Assembly (NCBI GenBank): GCA_015501055.1
Contig: JADNYV010000595.1
Span: 1-20,668 of the forward strand
Length of the DNA: 20,668 bases
Direction of reading: 5' to 3'
Origin: Mucidula mucida
Taxonomy: Eukaryota; Basidiomycota; Agaricomycetes; Agaricales; Physalacriaceae
The notes beneath the pieces were generated by a model that was not told the DNA's origin, did no database searches, and worked only from the letters and a program-made list of their open reading frames with translations. The position numbers and the translations under genes are program-made. This document shows, piece by piece, positions 9,406 through 19,083 of this stretch (positions within the stretch are counted from its first letter, which is position 1; each line of letters opens with the position of its first letter).

Positions 9406-9413
9406 TATATAAG
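9406..9413 (+). promoter_or_regulatory. TATA box of the GST gene
   Basis: TATATAAG about 39 bases before the GST start codon, in an otherwise non-coding 250-bp spacer after the AsaB-like gene. Confidence 0.5.
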
Positions 9414-9451
9414 AACAACTTTGAAGTACAACCTCTCCAGCAGCTCCTCCA

Positions 9452-10250
9452 ATGTCAGTCATCAAGTTTTACGATTTTCCATCAACACTCCCAGGACGCT
9501 CATGGTCCTACATTACATGGAAGATACGGTGCGGTCGACATGTGTCTGGAGAAAGCCGCCGACCTAATAAGCTCTCCCTCACCCAGATACGTCCTTAACT
9601 ACAAAGGAATTCCCTACGAGACCGAATGGCTCAACTACCCCGAAGTCGAAGACAAGGCCAAAGCCCTCGGCATCAAGCCCACAGGTACAAAACCCGACGG
9701 AAGCAGCAAATATACGCTCCCCATGATCTTCGACCCCTTCACGGGCGTAGCACTCGCAGAGTCCGAGAGCATCGCCGCCTACCTCGACGTCACATATCCC
9801 GACACCCCGCGGGTCCTCTTCCCCGACCCGCCAATGAGCTCATACACAACCTTTGGGAACAGTATCTCGGCACAGACCGCAGAGATGATCTTGATGCTCG
9901 TCTTTCCGCACGTCCTCCCGCACATGCTGCCGCCGAGTAGAAGTTACTCTCTCAAGACTTTGGCGGCGGGAGGAATCGACGGCGAAAAGCTGCCGCTGCA
10001 TCCCAGTGCGGAGCAGTGGAGCAAGGCGGAGGCGACTATGGGCGATATTGCAAAGTGGATTGGGGACGATAGAACGTTTGTATCTGGCGAAAAGCCGTCT
10101 TTCGCAGACTTCGCTATTGCGGCTAGTATCCGGCCTATTAGGCTGGTGTGGGGTGTGGAGAGTAAGGAATGGAAGGCAGTGACGAGTTGGCAAGACGGGA
10201 AATGGGGGAGGTTGATGAAGGCACTTGAATGCTACGAAACTGTCCAATAG
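9452..10250 (+). CDS. Glutathione S-transferase (mushroom GSTFuA/etherase-type)
   Basis: Cytosolic GST that would conjugate glutathione or cleave ethers during detoxification or secondary metabolism. Exon 1 is 9452-9528 and exon 2 is 9587-10250; removing the 58-nt intron gives 246 residues. The start at 9452 is preferred over upstream ATGs because it yields the family N-terminus MSVIKFYDFPSTLPGRSWS followed across the splice by KIR|YVLNYKGIPYETEW; upstream starts need the intron to be read through. The Ser in SWS sits where the catalytic Ser is expected in this class. The thioredoxin-like half includes YTLPMIFDP and the glutathione-contact segment AESESIAAYLD. The helical half includes FVSGEKPSFADFAIAA. 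Exon 2 is markedly GC-rich. The frame is intact. A MYND gene ends against its 3' end on the other strand. Confidence 0.9.
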
Positions 10251-11797
10251 GCATAGATAGTATCGATTGAATACAAACAAAACACTATCCCCTAACGCCC
10301 ACTGAAGAATTATCCGGCGTGAGGTTACTAGATCCCGCATGTCGAGCAAAACAAAGAAGTGTTGGGCTTCATTAACAATGTATGGGATCGAGATATAGGC
10401 GAGTTGACCGTGACCTGCTTGAGCTTCATTCACTGTGCTCAGCCAATTCGGCATGGTCATAAACGCAGCTGCGTGTGCGACCGATAACTTGGGAGGTGCT
10501 TCTGTATAGTCCAACACGGTAACAATGTTGTGTGTAGGAGTGCGTGGGTCAGCGACGTCGGTGCGCTTGTATGCCGCTATGAGCTGGGTGAATTTACCTT
10601 CGCGCGACACCATATAGTTTGCGTGAGCTAGTACAAAAGCCTCGTGCCGAGCATCCGCATGCAACTGCACAGTGCCTAAGAACAACAATTTGCCAAGGTG
10701 TACGCTATTAGACGTAGTACGTACCTTTCTGCCTTTCTGCCAGCGCCTTCTTACAGTTTTCGCGATGATCCTTCCAGTGCGCTTTTTGACATTCACGCGA
10801 GCAGCAAAATGCTCGCCGGCATGCCTGGCATTGTTTAGGCGTGTAATCTTCGTCCTTCGACAAGTTACACTGTCGTATTGAGGTAAGCTTACAAGTTGCT
10901 ATACATCATCAATTCGCTCACCTCAGGATTCAAACAGTCAGCGAAATCCAAACCTGAAGTCTTGAGATACGATAAGAAGAACTTCATGTCGTCCGCTTGT
11001 CGCAGAAAGCCAACCCACGCGTCATGCACCTCACCATGGAAAAGCTGTTCGAGGCTTCCGCATTTTGCTCGAAGTTGATGTAATGAGCGAAGGACGCGTT
11101 TAAGTACAGAGCGATGTATGAGCGCCGGAGTCAAATACTTGAGTAGCCGAAGCATGAGTTCTTCGACTTCGTGCCGGGGACCTTGCTGTAGGATATCCTC
11201 GAAAAACATGGCACTCCCAAAGACGATAGGTAACAGGTGACTGTCTATTGCTTGCGGAATCCACGCAGGTAAGTCGGCGATCGCAGGTGCGTTGATATGT
11301 AACAGCGTCGGAAAGAATATGAGGGATGCCTGGCGCCCATTAATGTGAGAATGCGGCGACATATGCCGCTGAAAGGCATACGACTGGAAGTATACACAGC
11401 CATGTCCTCAGAAGGGTAACCAAAGAGGCTCGCTATATTTGTATACGTGAATCACGAAGCGGAAACAGCTCAGCCAAGTGTCATCTTCCCGTGAGAGGCG
11501 AAAAGACTCGGAAAGGTTGATAGAGCAGGCGCTGTAGGCCAGTAGTTTGTCGGGATTGAATAGATTCCGTTCAGACGGTGGATCGCGCAAGTGCGGTTGA
11601 ATAGTAGTGAGGAGATCGGGAAAATAAGACGCGTTGATTTCGACTCGTGCCGCCTTGGCATCCAACAGCCTGACAGTGGGATTGCCGGATGCTTGCTAGA
11701 TGAGACCAAAATTAAGTTGACGTTGATTGCGCTTCTGCTTACTAACCAGGAGAGCACTCGCGAGAACTCTCGGAGTGGTAGCGTCGCTGGCCATCAT
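10232..11797 (-). CDS. MYND-type zinc-finger protein
   Basis: One of the expanded fungal MYND proteins; role unknown, the finger usually mediates protein contacts. Exons 11747-11797, 11447-11695, 10922-11383, 10725-10869 and from 10675 down, with introns of 51, 63, 52 and 49 nt, join in one frame from two tandem ATGs (11797, 11794). Residues 1 to about 255 form a helical region with LADLPAWIPQ-like and YLTPALIHRSVLKRVLRSLH segments, typical of the family. The MYND finger follows: CLNPEC (spanning an intron), QCQACRRAFCCSRECQKAHW and KDHRENC, a complete Cys/His set. The C-terminal part reads VLDYTEAPPKLSV and LAYISIPY. The end is uncertain. With a 37-nt intron beginning at GTAACC after MRDL, the stop is TAG 10232-10234. 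Without it the frame stays open to 9840, antisense through the GST. Confidence 0.8.
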
Positions 11798-11964
11798 CTT
11801 GATAGTGTGTTACGCTTATATGTTGTCGGGGATAGAGGGTGATTATGGAGAGAACAAGAATGTAGTACCCCTAACCCCAAATCGCTCCTGGAGTCTTATT
11901 ACATACCTCAGCCGCCAGCGATAAACAGACGTAAAACATTGCAGAGCGAAGATACAAAATAATA

Positions 11965-13356
11965 TTAGAATTTCACGAACCCCCCTCGGTTCCTCCAGAA
12001 CAAACAGCCGTTCAGAATGTCCTTCTGTGTCCCAAAGAGAATCGCCACGCACAGCGGCACTACACCATCGTTCAACCAACTTAAAAAGCTACACAAGTAA
12101 GTCAAACATACCAGAAGCCATGGCAATGCTCCACATTGCAGCTGGATTGGCATTGGCACCATCTCGGGTGTATGACACGGCAGCCAACCTACGCCACCTT
12201 TAGTACTACTACCAACAGAAATTGACGCGGAAACCATACGCAACGCCAACCATCGTTATAGTGATTAGAACCGCTGTTCGGATAAACAATGACACAGAAA
12301 AGGCGTGCGTCATGCCCTCTGTGTAGATCCTAGACTTTCGACCATGGTACACGAGCAGGAACACGATATAGCCTATTGGCACCAAGTCAGACCGATGGTC
12401 GGATCCGTGAAAGGCTAGCATACCAAGAAACAATACAGCCAAACTGGTCGCGACCAATGATACAATAGCGCTAGTTTTTGAGCTAATCGACCAGGTTTAG
12501 GTGTAGTGTCGCGAAAGTGTTGAGTACACACTCACGGTAAGGCGACATCTATACTCGTCGACGAATTGAGATGACAATATAGACCAAAGTCCTCTCTGGA
12601 TACGAGTTCTCTGTGGGCCAGAGCGACCTATCGTGGGTTCAGTATACAGGTCCGCTTCGAAGCAGTGTGGAGTCTTACCGACGACGCTTCAAAGAATACA
12701 GCTAAATGTACAACAGGTGGCAAAAGGACGAGCTGCAGCGTGTTAATAACGAACTCCATCCTACAAAGTGCCGATTATCACTCACGTACCAGACCAGCCG
12801 CTCATTGACCGCCTTCTCAAAAACACCACACGAGACTCGCATATACAACTGCCACCACATGTCAGGGAATCTATGACGATGCAAGTTGAAGTTCACACAC
12901 TTCAACGACCATACAAAGCCCAGCGGTCGCAGTCCTACAGGAATGTCAATCGCGTTATATCGGGCGACGTAAGCGACTAACAGTGGCGGTATGGCATATA
13001 CCAAACCTTTGTGAAATATTCAGTAATAGAAAGGAAGAACATCAAGTACATTTACATGTCTGGAATACACACAAGCCATACGAGGGCGCCCTTCCGAATT
13101 GCTGACCAAGAAGGACGAGGTATGTGATGCTCCATACCAGCGCTGCGCCCAAGAACGCAAACCAAGTTTTGCTTCGGCGAACTTGCGGGGACCAAGCCGC
13201 AATGACTAGGATTCCGAGAACGAGCAAGAAACCAGCGCCCAACAGAGAATCAAAGACGGGAATAATATAACTCGGTCGGTGTGTCAGCTCTACAATTACG
13301 AAGGTTAGTAAGCGTATCGTTGTATCAGAGTCGAGAGAGATCTTACCTGCAGACAT
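11965..13356 (-). CDS. Seven-transmembrane protein, receptor-like, mushroom family
   Basis: Eleven exons: 13347-13356, 13056-13289, 12982-13006, 12901-12934, 12795-12848, 12679-12732, 12536-12627, 12424-12482, 12240-12372, 12112-12188, 11965-12059. They join in frame to 288 residues with no stop. Nearly all introns are 47-57 nt; one (12733-12794) is 62 nt and the least certain. Seven hydrophobic segments are visible, for example around FLLVLGILVIAAW, FLGAALVWSITYLVLLG, LVYAIPPLTATAGL, LLPPVVHLAVFF, LAVLFLGYIVFLLVY, LITITMVGVALAAV and PLCVAILFG. A Cys in YGLCVFQ before helix 3 and a Cys in GLYCHL before helix 5 sit where many heptahelical receptors form a disulfide. The tail is FGTQKDIL...FWRNR. 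Mushroom genomes carry uncharacterised relatives; ligand and coupling are unknown. It is tandem with, and upstream of, the MYND gene. Confidence 0.82.
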
Positions 13357-14163
13357 TGCAGCCGAAAAGAACGAAGAAAAGAAGAACCACAAAGAGAAGA
13401 AAGGAAAAAGAAAGATCAAACAGAGGTGGCGTTGAGCGCTCTATGAATATATATACTTCGGTCAAGTTCTTTTCACTGAGTTATCAAAGAATGATGCTAC
13501 GACAATCATCAAGATCTCCATGACTTTGCGCCCTAAGCCTCAAAAATAGGCAACCCTACTGAGAATGATGCTCTGGCCGAGAACGTTTCAATAGCGCTCG
13601 CGCGATTTGATGCGAAGATAGGCAACTCAAGGCGATCCCGGAGTGCGCTGAAACTTGAACGGTTGCCACCGTAAGTCTATCGACTAAGACAAGTGCGATG
13701 ATTGCACAATGTAGTAGACTTGACACACTAAACCCATCGAACAAACTGGCATCGACTGATTCGAAACGAACTATATGATGGTGGGAAACAAAAGCATGAT
13801 ATTGGGGGACAGATTGAGGATGACAAGAGTACTGGATTGTCTCACGCCATCAAGGCGACGGTCCAAAAGAGCATGGAGCGGCGAGAGATGGGAAGCGTGG
13901 ATTGGTGTTGCCGGGTAGTTTAACGACCAAGCACGTTGGAAACGGATGCAAGGCGTAGATAAGCTCGGCGAGGTTCATAACAAAAGGTGCGAATTGAAGA
14001 AAAGCAAAGTGAGACTCATGATAATGACAGTCAAGAAGACAGTTGTCAGTCGTGAAAAAATTATTTCTAATATCTGCTGTTTGTCGCTGTATACAACGGA
14101 AGGCACTAGACTCTCCTCCGCCCATTAGCGTCGCGCTCTCTATCGCCCACTGCGCTGCCCATC
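13357..14163. promoter_or_regulatory. Divergent spacer between the 7TM gene and PRP4
   Basis: 807 bp between two outward-facing starts. An atatatata run near 13446-13455 lies about 90 bases before the 7TM start and may be its TATA element. Purine-rich bases at 13366-13425 are likely 5' leader of the 7TM gene. Minus-strand open frames at 13556-13744 and 13850-14125 have no motif I recognise and I do not call them genes. No repeat was seen. Confidence 0.4.
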
Positions 14164-15984
14164 ATGCCCGACTTTGACAGCCTCATGGAAGATATCGGCT
14201 ATCAAGGCTCTGAGCGCGCCAGGATAGAGAACCAAGTCATTCTCGACGAACTAGAGAGGAAGAAAAGGGCGCGAACTACAGCAGTGCCTACCGATGATAA
14301 CCGTGTCAAGCAGCGGTTGAGGGAGATCGGGGAACCTATAACGCTTTTTGGAGAACGCGTACGTTGACGATTTCAATGTGTTACACTGAAATCCAAGCTC
14401 TGGTTAGGCTGCTGACCGTCGAGACCGCTTGATATATGTCATTTCACAAATAAACGCCGCTCGTGGTGAGGATGGCATGGACATGGATCATGAGAGTGAA
14501 AGTGAGAGTGAAGAAGAGGTGTGCTACCTGATATCATCTGTCTCTATCATTCTCATATCCATCCAGGAAGAAGAGTTTTACTCTCCCGGATCGCTCGAAC
14601 TGCTTGAGGCACGGAGACGAATAGCACACTATTCTCTTCCCAGGTCATATTCCCTCCGATAGGTTGCAAGTCCAAGGTGCTTACTACACTTTATTGTTTC
14701 TCCCAATGCAGAGCTCAAAAGCGCGTCGCCCAACAGAGGATAGACAGCAGAATGGATTTAGGGCGAATCGTGGATATAAGGAAGAAGGTTTTTGCTCAAG
14801 TCAAAGTGCGTTCACAATGCACCTGCGTTTTCAAGTCTGACCGGCGCCACAGAAATACGCACATCTTGGAACGCAGATTGGAGACGACAGACCGATTTCT
14901 CAGGTGAGGTTTGCGCCAAATAATGAGATTTTGGCGACGTCGAGTTGGTCTGGGACAGTAAAACTATGGAATGTTCCTGCATGTACGCCTATACGCGCTC
15001 TTCGAGGACACAGTGACCGTGTTGGCGGTGTTGCATGGCATCCACAAGCAACTCTATCTGTCGGGGCAGATGTAGTAAATCTCGTGAGTGGGGCGGGTGA
15101 CGGTCAAGTCAATTTATGGTCCATCAATAGGTAAGTTGTCAATGTCATGCTATTCTCTGTACTGATCATAGGCAGCGAGTCACCAATAGCTGTGATGAAA
15201 GGGCATTTGCAGCGCGTTTGTCGCGTAGCTTTCCATCCATCTGGTGATTATGTCGCTAGTGCGAGTTTTGACACCACTTGGCGATTATGGGATGTGAACA
15301 CAGCCAAAGAGCTGCTTCTTCAGGAGGGGCACTCCAAAGAAGTCTACGCTATTGAATTCCAGGATGACGGCGCTCTCGTAGCATCCGGGTCAGTCGTTAA
15401 AAGTATTCCTCATGTGTTCCATCTCTGATATACACGGTAGCGGCCTGGACGCTATTGGACGCGTCTGGGACCTGCGAACAGGGCGTACGGCCATGGTGTT
15501 GGACGGACATGTCCAGGCCATATACTCGATAGGTTTTTCTCCTAATGGGTTCGGATGTATCATGCATAGTGTCGACTTTGCTGATGGTTGATTATCTAGG
15601 TACCAGATCGCGACAGGCGCAGGCGACGACACGATTCGCATATGGGACATGCGTTCGCTACGGTCACTGTATACGATTCCCGCGCATTTATCCAACGTGT
15701 CGGACGTGCGATTCTTTTATGCTAACAACATGTATTACAAGGCGCCCAGTGATGAAGCAGAAGGTAAAAATGCGCGGGAGGAGTGGGAGTACCGGTCTGG
15801 ACTTTTCTTTGCATCGTCAGGGTATGATGGTGCAGTGAAGATATGGAGTGCAGATGATTGGCAGCATCTGACAACGATGAAGACAGACGGAGGAAAAGTT
15901 ATGTCTGTTGATATTTCGAGCGATGGAAACATGATTGCGAGTGGAACGTATAACCGTAATTTCCAGTTGTTTGCACCAGAGTAG
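14164..15984 (+). CDS. PRP4: U4/U6 small nuclear ribonucleoprotein PRP4, WD40 protein
   Basis: Nuclear splicing factor of the U4/U6-U5 tri-snRNP (PRPF4/Prp4p). Eight exons (14164-14358, 14408-14518, 14567-14643, 14712-14805, 14853-15130, 15176-15388, 15441-15548, 15600-15984) join to 486 intact residues, similar to yeast and animal Prp4. The N-terminal SFM motif reads [17 protein letters not shown] and [12 protein letters not shown]. An acidic Ser/Glu stretch (residues about 90-105) follows, then [12 protein letters not shown]. The C-terminal half is a WD40 propeller: [74 protein letters not shown] and [10 protein letters not shown]. One acceptor (15175, GGCAG) is chosen over a nearer TAG because only it gives the in-frame [11 protein letters not shown]. 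The ATG follows a stop-rich leader and opens [13 protein letters not shown]. Confidence 0.95.
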
Positions 15985-16030
15985 TAATATGATGTTGGCC
16001 GGAAACAGCCAGAGTTTGTCACTGTGACGG

Positions 16031-16047
16031 TCGCGTCATTTCGCGTC
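16031..16047 (+). promoter_or_regulatory. Tandem TCGCGTC elements before the MBF gene
   Basis: Two copies of TCGCGTC, ten bases apart, in the 101-bp spacer between PRP4 and the MBF-type gene. CGCG cores are what MBF/E2F-class factors bind, so the gene may control itself. Motif reading only. Confidence 0.4.
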
Positions 16048-16085
16048 CCAACACCCATCGTCTCTACAGGCAGCATTTGAGCACG

Positions 16086-18557
16086 ATGCAGTCTGGACGG
16101 CAGGCGCCTAACCAACCGCCGGTCAAGATCTACAATGCTGTCTACTCGTCGGTGCAGGTGCGCGTTCATCTTTTTTTCGGCGACGGCGACCACTCATCGT
16201 TCTCGCTGACGCAGGTTTATGAATGCATGATTCGGGGCATAGCAGTGATGCGCAGGCGCAACGACTCGTATGTGAACGCGACCCAGATCCTCAAAGTCGC
16301 TGGCGTCGATAAAGGCCGACGCACAAAGATTTTAGAAAAGGAGATTTTGCCTGGCACCCACGAAATCGTTCAAGGTGGATATGGCAAGTACCAAGGCACA
16401 TGGTGAGCAGGCTCTCTTTTGGTGGCAAAATTGTAACCGTCGCCAGGATCCCGCTTGAACGCGGCCGCGACATTGCCCTACAGTACGGCGTCGCCCCTCT
16501 TCTCGCGCCGCTCTTCGATTTTACGCCCACGACTCACTCGCTCTCTGCGCTACCTGTTTCGACACCAAATATCTCCGTTTCCCCGCGACCGCTGTCTGCG
16601 TCGTCCTCATATGGGTCCCTGCCACCCGGAGCCGCGCCGAACAACTATATGATGTCCAACGCTCTTGCGCCACCACCCATCATGCCTGGCTCAGCTCTCC
16701 GTCTGCTCAACCAAGGTCGTGCCCAGGGCCTTTTCACGCCCTCGTCCTCGTCATTCGCTGCGGCCCACAGACCATCGCCGAATCCATATTCCCACTCTCC
16801 ATATTCACAAACACCGCCCCCGCAGCCTGCCTACCAGTCTCTCAAACGTACACGCTCTGACGATGCTTCAACAGACGTCACCATGGCCGATCCGAACGCA
16901 GCTAATGGCGCCACCGCAGATGAAGGACCGTCGCCCACCAAACGCGCTCGGAAGGAGGATTCTCCCGCAGTCAGCCAGCCCATTCCTGGTGTCACGCCTC
17001 GTTTAGCGTCCAAGCCGTCTATTCCGCGCAATATCGACCCTTCCGTTCCTCTCAAAGATACCCGGCGCGCTGGAATAGTAGCTGCCATCTGTCAGGCAGA
17101 TGATCCCACACAAGTATTGAACCTCCTGCGTGAGGTGTCTACTACAGATATCGATACAATACTCGATGACCAGGGACACACCGCTCTTCATCTAGCGTGC
17201 TCCTTGTCGGCGTCTTAATACTGTTCAGGCACTCATAGCGAATGGCGCGGACATACACCGGGGCAACCATCTTGGAGAAACTCCCCTGATTCGCACCATT
17301 TTGTCCACACATTGCTATGATGCGCAAACTTTGACCCAATTGCTCGCGTTGGGGCTTTCCCAGAGCATCATGACACTCGACACGTCAAGAAAGAGCGTGA
17401 TACATCACATCGTCGCGCTAGCCGGAGTAAAGGGCCGCCCTCCGGTGGCGCGGTATTACCTCGACCAAATCTTTATGTGGATAGTCAAGGAGGACGGAAG
17501 CGACTTTGGCAAGATTGTGGATCTACAGGACGAACATGGAGACACTGCATTGAATGTCGCAGCACGGGTAGGAAGTCGGTCGCTTGTGCGAACGTTGGTC
17601 GACGTGGGAGCCAACAAGATGCTCATTAACAAACTCGGTCTTCGACCCGGGGATTTCGGTGTGGAGAGCGAAGTAAGGTCTTCTTTGTCTCGTTTGGTGG
17701 GTTCCTTGACCTTTTCTGCAGGAACTCAACGGAGGTCCCAAGGCCGATGACATACTTTCAACATTACGCGCCAACCCTCCTGTACCCGTCCAGAAATCTC
17801 AAGATGTCATTGCGGACATGACACATATGATTCAATCACTGTCTTCCGATTTCCAGTCCGAGATCAAAGCTAAACAAGATGCTTTAGATGTCACTCAAGC
17901 TCATTTACGCGCTGCAACGCGTGAACTGAGCGAGCAGCGGAAAACAGATACAAATGTGGCAAGGCCGATGTGGGGAGCTTGACACGTTGGCGCAACGCGT
18001 CAAGAACGTTGACCGCGCGATCGAGGATGAGGTGCAGTTTGATTGGACGGGTAGGGGAGGCGAAGATGAGGACGCGTGGCGGAATCTAAGAACTCTGCGT
18101 TTAGGTATCGAGGACTGGCGTCGACTTTGGTTGGCAATCAAGCGCCAGTCATCACGATTGAAACGGACCCGCCATTACCGGCGGGCGATACTGTGCAGTC
18201 TTTGGTGAAGCTGCGAAGGTTGAAGATGTGGCACGACCGCATGGAGGAGATAATGGAGCAACGAATGAGAGGCTTACGAGGTGCGAGCGCGGAGAAGGAG
18301 TTTATGTGTCGTAAAATCATCGCGTTGTGCACTGGGAGTGCCCCGTTGATAAAGTTGAAGAGGTTCGTGCCCACCCGACACCTCGGTCCTATGAGCTCAC
18401 TGTTTCTCAGATGTGGAGAACTTGATCTCGCTGTAGAGAGCGAAGACCAAGTAATAGACATAAATCGCGTCTCTGGTTTCATGCAGAAGGTGCGCATCCA
18501 ACTTTGTCTACCAGCAAATGTTCATAATCTTGGCAGGTTCGCGACGGTATCATTTAA
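16086..18557 (+). CDS. MBF-type APSES/ankyrin transcription factor (Mbp1/Res-like), frame interrupted
   Basis: DNA-binding subunit of the MluI-box binding factor that drives G1/S genes. Exons 16086-16157, 16215-16402, 16447-17672 and from 17722, with further introns at 18363-18410 and 18490-18536. The APSES/KilA-N domain is complete: [69 protein letters not shown] Pro/Ser-rich linker with a basic KRTRSDD patch follows, then ankyrin repeats ([47 protein letters not shown]). The coiled-coil/heterodimerisation tail ends [13 protein letters not shown], stop 18555-18557. Breaks: an extra base near 17207-17212 (in-frame TAA 17216-17218 follows), an extra A at 17941-17944, a lost base near 18071-18077, and compensating shifts at about 18337-18425. 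Either a decayed paralogue or homopolymer sequencing errors in a conserved gene; the latter seems at least as likely. Confidence 0.85.
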
Positions 18558-19083
18558 ATAGTACTCTCTGTCCTGAGGCTGGGCGTCTGTAAGTAGTAAT
18601 GGGTATTTATTCGTGTCCACTGGTTCTGTGGTACACTTTTCGTCTTGTGCTTTTACCTAACGATTGTCTATCTACGCAACTGTATGCTAGCATCTGCATT
18701 GTTATCGATTTTTGAATGTATTCTGGACTCGTAGGATTTCACAATTATGGATGTGTCGTTGAGGTCACCAAGAAGGTGAGAATCACGTGGTAGGTCAGCT
18801 GAACGAGTGACCTTGTGCGGCTCTTCGTCTGTGATATTCGTGTTCTCTTCGTCTCTGCTAGTTCTCTGGGCTTTGCTCTTTGGAACACAACATTTGCTAG
18901 CAAGGGAAAGACTGAAATATTGCCCCGCGCGGCTTGTACGTACGCGTACCGAGTCGTGCCCGACGTTGACTGCCTTTTTTACTTCCATCACGCTCAACAT
19001 GGTCAGATGCTCGTTGTGTAATTTAGGGCCATAGAAGCGCGTATAAAATGGCAGAAGTCTAGGTCTGTTTCACGCCAGACATC
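18558..19083. other. Intergenic spacer, MBF gene to GH31 gene
   Basis: 526 bp that should hold the MBF terminator and the GH31 promoter. Overlapping open frames on both strands (for example 18668-19000 -, 18807-19034 +) contain no motif I recognise. Apart from the TATA box at 19042 I see no structured element. Confidence 0.4.
19042..19048 (+). promoter_or_regulatory. TATA box of the GH31 gene
   Basis: TATAAAA 36 bases before the GH31 start codon at 19084; position fits a short 5' leader. Confidence 0.55.

Noticed and set aside
9381..9451. Upstream in-frame start that would lengthen the GST to 289 residues
   Set aside because: That frame reads through the 58-nt intron and lacks the family N-terminus. 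The start at 9452 with splicing gives the expected thioredoxin-like opening.
11813..11823. TATA-like run before the MYND start
   Set aside because: It lies only about 20 bases from the chosen ATG, too close to place a transcription start upstream of it.
13556..14125. Two minus-strand open frames between the 7TM and PRP4 genes
   Set aside because: No recognisable domain or convincing splice extension; no evidence beyond an open frame.
15735..16193. 152-residue minus-strand open frame
   Set aside because: Runs antisense to the last PRP4 exon and the first MBF exon; no motif of its own.
18138..18497. 119-residue minus-strand open frame
   Set aside because: Antisense to the MBF tail, whose coding identity is clear.
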